From Candidatus Planktophila sp. (GTDB lineage: Bacteria; Actinomycetota; Actinomycetes; Nanopelagicales; Nanopelagicaceae): a DNA stretch of 6,282 bases. Location of the stretch: contig JAHECV010000013.1 of assembly GCA_024641555.1 (NCBI GenBank), forward strand, positions 1 through 6,282, written 5' to 3'. A program made the translations under genes and the position numbers. The number at the start of each line of letters is the position of its first letter. Within the stretch, counting starts at the first letter, position 1. This document shows positions 1 to 5,479 of the stretch, one piece after another. Under the pieces are notes generated by a model. That model was not told where the DNA came from. It ran no database searches and was given only the letters and a program-made list of their open reading frames with translations.

Positions 1-894
1 ATCTAACAAAAGTAATTCACCGTTGCGAACGGCTCCATCATTGCGAATCCAATGTAGAACGCAGGCATGCGATCCAGCGGCTGCGATCGTTGTATACCCA
101 ACATCGTGGCCCTCTAACCGAGCGCGGCCAAAGAATGCGCCTTCAACAATTCGCTCGCCCCGTGGATGATCAGCAGCAGCGGGAAGTGCGGAGATTACAT
201 CGGAAAATCCGCGACCGGTTGCGTCTACGGCGGCCTGTAGTTGACCAACTTCATAGCCATCTTTAATCAAACGTTGTTCTGAGGTAAAAGTTTGGAACTC
301 ATCCTCACGAGCATGAACTGAAATCAACTTATCCATCAGGATATCTTCGCCACGGATTAGTAAAGTTTCCTTACTAAAGCGCAAAAGGTCTGCAATGTTA
401 TCGACATTACGAGTCTCTATTTGATAGACAGTCGCTGCTTCTTCTAAAGTGAAGTGACGGCCAACCCAGAGTTCGCCATATTTTCTATCCGTGTAAAAAG
501 CTTCTGTTTCACGGGTAGAGCGTGGATGTAAGTAAAGGTAAGCATCGTGGCCACCTTCTGCTCTTGGTTCCAAAACCAAGACTGAATCCGCAACCGCATC
601 AGAGCCTTGCACTCCGCTGTAATAAGCGAAAGCGCTATGGGGACGGTAAACATATTCGGTGTCATTAGAACGAGTTTTAAAATTTCCTGAGGGAATCACC
701 AAACGAATATTTGGAAAATTTTCTGATAAAACTTGGCGGCGAGTAAACGCATAAGTTACAACTTCAAGTGGTTGTAGACCTTCTAAATCAGAATGCGCCC
801 AGCCGGTCCGCATAAATTCCGAGTACTGAGCTGTCGGCGCCACGTCGTAGGGACGTGCATTCTTGATTACTGGCGCTTCAACCTTCTCATTCAT
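1..894 (-). CDS. pepP: Xaa-Pro aminopeptidase (aminopeptidase P, M24B), 3' part outside window
   Basis: Cytosolic metallopeptidase that removes an N-terminal residue preceding proline, used in peptide recycling. The visible 298 residues hold an AMP_N domain (about residues 38-170, including DTEYVYRPHSAFAYYSG near 78-94) and the start of the creatinase/M24 catalytic domain. The catalytic part shows AAAGSHACVLHW near 271-282, where H281 matches the conserved active-site His, and NGELLLLD at 291-298. The last Asp visible, D298, aligns with the first metal ligand of PepP; the remaining ligands (Asp, His, Glu, Glu) would lie beyond position 1. ATG at 894-892 is chosen because the protein begins a normal distance before the AMP_N domain. 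An AGGTG lies only 2 nt before the ATG, too close for a good ribosome site. The gene is divergent from the secreted enzyme at 920, with only 25 bp between the two starts. No frameshift is seen. Family assignment is secure. Confidence 0.93.
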   Translation of the reverse strand, partial: MNEKVEAPVIKNARPYDVAPTAQYSEFMRTGWAHSDLEGLQPLEVVTYAFTRRQVLSENFPNIRLVIPSGNFKTRSNDTEYVYRPHSAFAYYSGVQGSDAVADSVLVLEPRAEGGHDAYLYLHPRSTRETEAFYTDRKYGELWVGRHFTLEEAATVYQIETRNVDNIADLLRFSKETLLIRGEDILMDKLISVHAREDEFQTFTSEQRLIKDGYEVGQLQAAVDATGRGFSDVISALPAAADHPRGERIVEGAFFGRARLEGHDVGYTTIAAAGSHACVLHWIRNDGAVRNGELLLLD

Positions 895-901
895 AACACC
901 T

Positions 902-907
902 AGAGTA
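902..907 (-). promoter_or_regulatory. Possible -10 element for leaderless pepP transcript
   Basis: Read on the minus strand, TACTCT (TANNNT pattern) ends 7 nt before the pepP ATG. This would put the transcription start on or next to the A of the ATG. No convincing -35 is seen, as is common for actinobacterial leaderless promoters. It is a short motif in a 25-bp spacer, so chance is a real alternative. Confidence 0.3.
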
Positions 908-913
908 CATAAT
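908..913 (+). promoter_or_regulatory. Possible -10 element for leaderless transcript of the secreted EEP gene
   Basis: CATAAT matches TATAAT at 5 of 6 positions and ends 6 nt before the ATG at 920, so initiation 7 nt downstream would fall exactly on the start codon. There is no Shine-Dalgarno sequence before that ATG, which fits leaderless translation. A weak -35-like TTCTCA (884-889) lies 18 bp upstream. It directly abuts the opposite-strand candidate at 902-907, so the two promoters would compete for polymerase. Confidence 0.38.
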
Positions 914-919
914 GAACCT

Positions 920-2224
920 ATGAAATTACGAGTGGTTACATCAGCGCTCTTAACATCCTTATCTTTGGCGCTTTTCACCCCGGTTTCAGCGCAGGCAGCC
1001 GAACCAACATTCACAGTCATGTCTCGAAATATCTATTTGGGCGCAGATGTCGGAGTCGCCCTTGACTTAATTCCAGATATGCCAGCAGCAGCGCAATTTA
1101 TGTGGGATCAAGTAAATAAAAATGATTTTTCTAAACGTTCCGTAGCCCTGGCCGCTGAAATTAACGCATATAAGCCCGATGTAATTGGCCTGCAAGAAGC
1201 CACTATTTGGTACTGCAAGAAGAACGCGTGGAGCAAGAAAACTGAAGTATTTAACTTTACCGATCAACTTCTCGCAGCCCTCGGTGGTGGGTATGTCTTG
1301 GCAAGCAAGGATGGAAAAACCGCTTTTAACCCCGGTTATTCTATAAATCCAATCCCATTCTTAACGATGGTGAAAGACCCAGAACGCTTTCAAAAAATTT
1401 TCGGTCAGGATAAAGCCGCCTGTGGATTTCAAATCGGCGATGCGTTAGCGATTAAAAAGTCTTTAGCCGAGCGTGTTATTCAAGTTGGGAATACTGAATA
1501 CGAAGCTAGCTACAGCATCGTGCCAACGCTAATGACTATCTATCGTGGCTATACCTGGGCAGATATAAATATTGCAAATATTCCAGTCAGATTTGTAACC
1601 ACGCATCTGGAATCAATCTGGGATGAGAATAAAGTTCCTAATGCAGCAAAACAAGCAAATCAATTAATCGCAGATCTCAAAGAAACAAATATGCCGGTCG
1701 TTGTTATTGGTGATTTCAATTCTGACGCGAGAGATCCACGTCCTGCAAGCGCTGCTAATCCTGGTCTACAACCGACTGCCAGCAAGGAGTGTCCTGCCGG
1801 ATCTAGCAAATGCAACGCATACCGCTTGATGCGCGCAGCGGGATTTAGCGATGCGGGGCCAGATGCCAGCGATCCAACAACCTATACCTGGGGAATGAAC
1901 GCACTTCTTACCGGACCCGATCCAGATCGTTTCAAAGCAGCACAAGCCATGGGTAACGAATATGGATTCACCGATCGCTTAGATTACATATTTACAAAAA
2001 ATGGAGTTGATGTAAGCACTTCAAAGATCATTGGCTACAAAGCTCCTTATGCAACTGATCATGCAGGAGTATTTGCAGAATTTACGATTCTCAACACTCT
2101 TGCTGGTCAGAGTTCGCCGCTTCCAGAACATAAACCGTTCCCAATTTCCTTCTGGCAATGGGTTGGGATTGCTCTGGTTGTGCTAATAATCTGGAGAGTT
2201 AAAAGGCGCTTGACGCGAGCGTAA
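920..2224 (+). CDS. Secreted, membrane-anchored endonuclease/exonuclease/phosphatase-family enzyme
   Basis: A 434-residue protein of the EEP (DNase I-like) metal-dependent phosphoesterase fold. Residues 1 to about 26 are a signal peptide (MKLR basic start, hydrophobic core, AQA cleavage motif). Fold motifs appear in order: MSRNIYL (N37), GLQEA (E93, metal ligand), TTHLES (H229), VVIGDFNSD (D265, N267), RLDYIF (D355) and ATDHAG (D380, H381). All key catalytic positions are present. A single membrane segment (about 411-426) followed by a basic tail (RVKRR) anchors the C-terminus, so the catalytic domain should face outward. Four cysteines (C99, C168, C291, C298) could form disulfides. The substrate could be nucleic acid, a phospholipid or another phosphoester; the sequence does not decide. 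An upstream in-frame ATG at 863 is rejected because it would bury the signal peptide and overlap divergent pepP. A role in phosphorus or nucleic-acid scavenging is an inference. Confidence 0.88.
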   Translation: MKLRVVTSALLTSLSLALFTPVSAQAAEPTFTVMSRNIYLGADVGVALDLIPDMPAAAQFMWDQVNKNDFSKRSVALAAEINAYKPDVIGLQEATIWYCKKNAWSKKTEVFNFTDQLLAALGGGYVLASKDGKTAFNPGYSINPIPFLTMVKDPERFQKIFGQDKAACGFQIGDALAIKKSLAERVIQVGNTEYEASYSIVPTLMTIYRGYTWADINIANIPVRFVTTHLESIWDENKVPNAAKQANQLIADLKETNMPVVVIGDFNSDARDPRPASAANPGLQPTASKECPAGSSKCNAYRLMRAAGFSDAGPDASDPTTYTWGMNALLTGPDPDRFKAAQAMGNEYGFTDRLDYIFTKNGVDVSTSKIIGYKAPYATDHAGVFAEFTILNTLAGQSSPLPEHKPFPISFWQWVGIALVVLIIWRVKRRLTRA

Positions 2225-2237
2225 TTACGCATAAAGT
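2210..2237 (+). promoter_or_regulatory. Candidate promoter of the split-transketolase sugar cassette
   Basis: TTGACG (2210-2215, 5 of 6 to TTGACA) and TAAAGT (2232-2237, TANNNT pattern) are separated by 16 bp. Initiation about 7-8 nt downstream of the -10 would leave a leader of only 1-3 nt before the ATG at 2247, consistent with the absence of a clear Shine-Dalgarno there. The -35 lies inside the last codons of the preceding gene. No terminator is visible between the two genes, so read-through from the EEP gene is also possible. Confidence 0.45.
2219..2230. promoter_or_regulatory. Perfect 12-bp palindrome, likely operator
   Basis: GCGTAATTACGC is identical to its reverse complement. It sits wholly between the proposed -35 and -10 elements, a position where a bound dimeric repressor would block polymerase. 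It also spans the stop codon of the EEP gene (TAA at 2222-2224). With no loop and no following T-run it is not an intrinsic terminator. The regulator is not in the window, and the family (LacI, GntR, TetR or other) cannot be told from the site. Confidence 0.5.
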
Positions 2238-2246
2238 TAAGACACT

Positions 2247-3059
2247 ATGGAGATGAGTACGCGGGAAATCGCTGATTTAGCGCGCGAAATCCGCCTCCAG
2301 ATCCTCCACACAATTAAAGGCGCAGGGATGGGCCACATTGGTGGAGATTTTTCAGTCACCGATATTTTGGCGACGCTCTTCGGTGCAGTACTAAAAGTTG
2401 ATCCCAAAGAACCAAACAAAGCTGACCGTGACCGTCTTATTTTAAGTAAGGGCCACGCTGCCGTTGCACTTTATTCAACTCTCGCCCTTCGCGGATTCTT
2501 TCCAGTTGAAGATTTGAAAACTTTTGCACAACCTTTAAGTAAATTAAATGGCCACCCTAATCGCAACAAAGTTCCGGGGGTTGAATCAAACACGGGTCCG
2601 CTAGGACACGGTTTTCCAATCGCCGTAGGAACTGCGATTGGCGCTCAACTGGCTAATAATGGCAGCCGATCTTTTGTAATTATGGGCGATGGCGAACTTC
2701 AAGAAGGCAGCAACTGGGAAGCGGCGATGTTTGCCGGCCATCGAAAACTCACAAACTTGATCGCAGTTGTTGATCGCAATGGTTTCCAACAAGGAAGTCC
2801 GACATCTAAAACCAATGAACTTGATCCGCTTGATAAGAAATTTGAATCTTTTGGATGGGAAGTTTGCGTCGTAGATGGACATGATCATGGAGCGCTTCTC
2901 AAAGCTTTTACCGACCCACAGACCAAACCTCGAGTCGTAATTGCACAAACCACAAAGGGTAAGGGCGTTGACTTTATGGAAGGCAAAGCCGAATGGCACC
3001 ATAAAGTTCCTTCGACTGAACAGTACGAACAAGCGCTTGAGCAAGTTGGCAAACAATGA
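2247..3059 (+). CDS. Transketolase, N-terminal (thiamine-diphosphate-binding) subunit
   Basis: First half of a split transketolase, 270 residues, carrying the diphosphate/Mg-binding domain. Visible features: GMGHIGG (H30), LSKGHA (H70), NGHP (H103), GPLGHG (H121), then the thiamine-diphosphate motif running from GDGELQEG (G147-D148-G149) to VDRN (N178), and the TTKGKG segment followed by WHHKVP (H251/H252). Full-length transketolase is about 650 residues; split versions with halves of about 270 and 315 are an established family, so this is not a broken gene. It overlaps the next gene by ATGA, implying coupled translation and 1:1 assembly. ATG at 2247 is preferred; a second in-frame ATG at 2253 would cost only two residues and cannot be excluded. 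Neighbours suggest a dedicated catabolic transketolase (possible ApsA-type), acting on the phosphorylated ketose made by the kinase at 3996. Confidence 0.92.
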   Translation: MEMSTREIADLAREIRLQILHTIKGAGMGHIGGDFSVTDILATLFGAVLKVDPKEPNKADRDRLILSKGHAAVALYSTLALRGFFPVEDLKTFAQPLSKLNGHPNRNKVPGVESNTGPLGHGFPIAVGTAIGAQLANNGSRSFVIMGDGELQEGSNWEAAMFAGHRKLTNLIAVVDRNGFQQGSPTSKTNELDPLDKKFESFGWEVCVVDGHDHGALLKAFTDPQTKPRVVIAQTTKGKGVDFMEGKAEWHHKVPSTEQYEQALEQVGKQ

Positions 3060-4006
3060 GCGAAAAGTTAGAAGAGTTCGATAACCGCATAATCTTTGCC
3101 AAGACTTTGATTGCGCTGGCAACTGAAAATCCTAAGATCGTTGTTGTCTGCAATGATTCGGTTGGCTCAAGTAACTTAACTGAATTTCGCGAACTCTTTC
3201 CGGACCGTTTAATAGATGTTGGCATCGCAGAACAAAATATGGTCGGCGTCGCAGCGGGACTAGCCAATGCTGGATTTACTCCATTTGTATGCGCTGCATC
3301 TCCATTTTTAACTGGCCGTGCACTTGAACAAATCAAAGCAGATATCGTTTATACGCGCACAAATGTAAAGCTTTGTGGAATGAGCCCCGGAGTCTCTTAC
3401 GGTGAACTCGGCCCAACTCACCATTCAATAGAAGATATCGCTTGGATGCGCGCACTTGATTCGCTACCAATTGTTTTACCCGCAGATGAAGCACAAACTA
3501 AAGAGGCGGTTACCTGGGCCGCAAATACAAACGGCCCAGTCTTTATGCGCATCGGTAGATTTAAAGTTCCTTCTGTTTCGCAAGGACAAAGTCCAGCGTT
3601 TGTCCCAAATAAAGCGATGCGCATAATCGATGGCAATGACATCACCATTATCGCCACCGGAACTCTTGTTTCGCGTGCAGTTGCTGCAGCACATCAACTA
3701 AAGAGCGATGGGATATCGGCTCGCGTAATCAATCTTTCAACTGTTTCTCCGCTAGATACCGCAGAAATACTTCTTGCCGCAAAAGAAACCAAGGCGATCA
3801 TTACCGCAGAAGAGTCAGTAACCCGCGGCGGCGTTGGTGGCGCAATTGCCGAATTTGTTGTGCAGAACCATCCGGTGGCTATGAAGTTACTCGGCACAGA
3901 TACCTTTGCACCGACTGGCTCAACTTCTTATCTTCTCGAACATTACGGACTTACTGCAGATTCAATCGTTGCCTCTGCCCGAGAGCTTTTAAAGCATGGA
4001 AAATAG
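3056..4006 (+). CDS. Transketolase, C-terminal (pyrimidine-binding) subunit
   Basis: Second half of the split transketolase, 316 residues. The Pyr domain (about 8-170) contains VGIAEQNMVGVAAG (residues 55-68), where E59 is the Glu that activates the thiamine cofactor. GPTHHSIEDIAWMR (119-132) carries conserved active-site His residues, and FMRIGR (163-168) supplies Arg usually involved in substrate phosphate contact. The transketolase C domain follows (about 185-310), with ATGTLVSRA, the VINLSTVSPLD segment and TAEESVTRGGVGG. All expected motifs are intact. It begins within the stop of the N-terminal subunit (ATGA at 3056-3059) and ends inside the kinase gene, overlapping it by 11 bp. The complex transfers a two-carbon unit between sugar phosphates; the donor specificity cannot be read directly. 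If the cassette degrades apiose, this would be the ApsB-type subunit. Confidence 0.92.
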   Translation: MSEKLEEFDNRIIFAKTLIALATENPKIVVVCNDSVGSSNLTEFRELFPDRLIDVGIAEQNMVGVAAGLANAGFTPFVCAASPFLTGRALEQIKADIVYTRTNVKLCGMSPGVSYGELGPTHHSIEDIAWMRALDSLPIVLPADEAQTKEAVTWAANTNGPVFMRIGRFKVPSVSQGQSPAFVPNKAMRIIDGNDITIIATGTLVSRAVAAAHQLKSDGISARVINLSTVSPLDTAEILLAAKETKAIITAEESVTRGGVGGAIAEFVVQNHPVAMKLLGTDTFAPTGSTSYLLEHYGLTADSIVASARELLKHGK

Positions 4007-5414
4007 TTCGCCAATAATTCTGGCTATTGATCAAGGCAGTGGTTCAACCAAAGCGCTAGCCATTAATTTAAATGGTGAAGTTCTTGCGCAAACAGAGGTA
4101 AAGATCAATACAACTTTCCCACAGCCTGGTTGGGTCGAACAAGATCCTGAAGAAATTTGGAGTTCGGTAATTTCAGCTGCGCTTGAAATAACCAAAGCCC
4201 ATAACATTTCAGCAGTAGGTTTAAGTATCCAACGCGAATCAGTTCTCTTCTGGGATCGTACAACTGGCAAAGCGCTCACCAACGTGATCACCTGGCAGGA
4301 TCGCCGAGCCGCTGATTTGGCTCAAAAATCAGCTAAAAACGCGGTCCGAGTAAAGGAGATAACTGGCTTAGAACTCGATCCGATGTTTTCGGCGCTGAAA
4401 GCGCAGTGGTTGTTAGCGAACCAAAATTTTTCCGGCGATATCTGTATTGGAACCATTGATTCTTGGATTGCATTTAAATTAGGCGCCGGCCACATTATTG
4501 AGTCGGGAAGCGCAAGTCGTACCCAATTACTTGATATTGAAACGGGCCAATGGAGCCAAGAATTGCTTAGCGCTTTTGGTGTTGATGAAAAAACGTTACC
4601 GCGAGTGTGCGATTCAAATGAGAAACATTTTTGTACAAATATGCAGGCGATTGGTCTATCTAACGATGTACCACTTTCGGGCATCATGGGCGATTCGCAC
4701 GCAGCGCTCTTTGCGCACAAAGGTTGGATCTCTGGAAATTTCAAAGCCACTTTCGGTACCGGCACCTCGTTGATGGGGCTTACTGAGACCAACCCACAAA
4801 CAATTGCCTGGTCACTAAACGGTGAAATAACCAGAGCTGCTGAAGCAAATATTCTCTCAACAGGTTCGACCTTGGTTTGGTTAGCGCAGTTATTAGATAC
4901 AACTCCTGAAGAACTTGCCAAACTTGCTCCGCAATCAACGCAGCAAGTTGAATTTGTCCCAGCATTTAACGGCTTGGGCGCGCCATGGTGGGATCGTGAG
5001 GCAACCGGGATCATCGCAGGACTTACTCGGGGAAGTTCGCGTGCTGATTTAGCTGCTGCAGCACTTAGATCAACTGCCGCACAAATCAATGATGTACTCG
5101 AAGATTTTGCGATATCTGATATCAAAATTGATTCACTCTTTGCTGATGGCGGAGGAGCGCGGAATACCTACCTGATGCAGATGCTTGCTGATCTAAGCGG
5201 AAAGAAAATTAAATCTTCACAACTACTTGAACTTTCTGCGTTCGGCGTTGCCATGGTCGCGGCAATGGGGGCAGGTCTTGTAACAATTGCCGATATCGAA
5301 AAAATAGAACTTAAATATGATGATTATCTGCCACGCCTTTCTGGTCAAGAGCGTGAAAAAGCCCTAAAAACATGGCGAAAAGCTCTGGCTGCCTCTCGTA
5401 TGAAAAGTGAATAG
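3996..5414 (+). CDS. FGGY-family carbohydrate kinase (pentulose-type; possible apulose kinase)
   Basis: ATP-dependent kinase of the FGGY family, 472 residues, slightly short for a family usually near 490-500. Visible features: phosphate-1 motif DQGSGSTKA (12-20), substrate-contact QRES (R80, E81), TWQDRRA (99-105), GTIDSW (152-157), catalytic base in GIMGDSHAA (D233), phosphate-2 motif FGTGTSLM (253-260), GAPWWD (328-333) and the adenosine motif ADGGGARN (383-390). Overall phrasing resembles glycerol kinases, but the glycerol-pocket Tyr is Met (M130 in LDPMFSALK) and the residue after the catalytic Asp is Ser, not Gln. Glycerol is therefore unlikely. Placement directly after a split transketolase and before a TIM-barrel isomerase points to a ketose substrate (apulose, xylulose, erythrulose or similar). 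The start overlaps the previous gene by 11 bp; the next in-frame Met (M130) lies beyond the phosphate-1 motif. A weak GAGAG lies 10 nt upstream. Confidence 0.9.
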   Translation: MENSSPIILAIDQGSGSTKALAINLNGEVLAQTEVKINTTFPQPGWVEQDPEEIWSSVISAALEITKAHNISAVGLSIQRESVLFWDRTTGKALTNVITWQDRRAADLAQKSAKNAVRVKEITGLELDPMFSALKAQWLLANQNFSGDICIGTIDSWIAFKLGAGHIIESGSASRTQLLDIETGQWSQELLSAFGVDEKTLPRVCDSNEKHFCTNMQAIGLSNDVPLSGIMGDSHAALFAHKGWISGNFKATFGTGTSLMGLTETNPQTIAWSLNGEITRAAEANILSTGSTLVWLAQLLDTTPEELAKLAPQSTQQVEFVPAFNGLGAPWWDREATGIIAGLTRGSSRADLAAAALRSTAAQINDVLEDFAISDIKIDSLFADGGGARNTYLMQMLADLSGKKIKSSQLLELSAFGVAMVAAMGAGLVTIADIEKIELKYDDYLPRLSGQEREKALKTWRKALAASRMKSE

Positions 5415-5426
5415 AACCCTATTCAC
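5407..5426. repeat. Perfect 8-bp inverted repeat with 4-nt loop over the kinase stop codon
   Basis: GTGAATAG (5407-5414) and CTATTCAC (5419-5426) are exact reverse complements around the loop AACC. The left arm contains the last codons and TAG stop of the kinase gene. No T-run follows (the next bases are AGGCGG), so it is not a standard intrinsic terminator. It could be an operator for the next gene, as it overlaps a -35-like TTCACA, or an RNA hairpin that tunes expression between kinase and isomerase. Confidence 0.5.
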
Positions 5427-5448
5427 AGGCGGCAATAACTCCTAAGAT
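5422..5448 (+). promoter_or_regulatory. Weak candidate internal promoter before the isomerase gene
   Basis: TTCACA (5422-5427, 5 of 6 to TTGACA) and TAAGAT (5443-5448, TANNNT) are 15 bp apart, a little short. Initiation near 5455 would give a 25-nt leader carrying the Shine-Dalgarno at 5465-5471. An alternative -10, TATAAA at 5455-5460, has no matching -35. The spacer is A/T-rich, so chance matches are likely. Confidence 0.25.
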
Positions 5449-5464
5449 TTCAATTATAAAAAAT

Positions 5465-5471
5465 GGAAAGG
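5465..5471 (+). promoter_or_regulatory. Shine-Dalgarno for the TIM-barrel gene
   Basis: GGAAAGG ends 8 nt before the ATG at 5480. It is the best ribosome site in the window and fixes that start. The nearer upstream ATG at 5463 is in another frame and stops after nine codons. A real leader here contrasts with the leader-poor starts at 920 and 2247. Confidence 0.6.
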
Positions 5472-5479
5472 TTGCGAAT

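Noticed and set aside
841..857. Inverted repeat CACGTC / GACGTG with 5-nt loop in the pepP coding region, about 63-79 bp upstream of the EEP ATG
   Set aside because: Six-base arms inside conserved coding sequence are expected by chance, and no other sign of regulation is seen there.
863..919. Longer N-terminus for the EEP protein starting at ATG 863
   Set aside because: The extra 19 residues precede a textbook signal peptide starting at 920 and would be coded inside divergent pepP. No ribosome site is seen.
912..923. Three-codon upstream ORF (ATGAACCTATGA) overlapping the EEP start
   Set aside because: It overlaps the proposed -10 and would be absent from a leaderless transcript. It is too short to support as a real element.
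2119..2133. Possible sortase signal (LPEHK) before the C-terminal membrane segment of the EEP protein
   Set aside because: It does not match LPXTG: the Thr and Gly are missing. A simple membrane anchor explains the tail.
3050..3062. Frameshift splitting one full-length transketolase
   Set aside because: Two-subunit transketolases with this exact break point are a known family, and the ATGA junction is a normal coupled start.
2601..3122. 173-residue antisense open frame across the transketolase subunits
   Set aside because: It runs opposite conserved transketolase motifs and shows no family features; a shadow of the real genes.
4322..5125. 267-residue antisense open frame within the kinase gene
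   Set aside because: No recognisable domain, low-complexity Ser/Ala-rich composition, no ribosome site, and the opposite strand encodes a clear FGGY kinase.
5415..5479. Intrinsic terminator after the kinase
   Set aside because: The hairpin at 5407-5426 is not followed by a T-run, so termination there is not supported.
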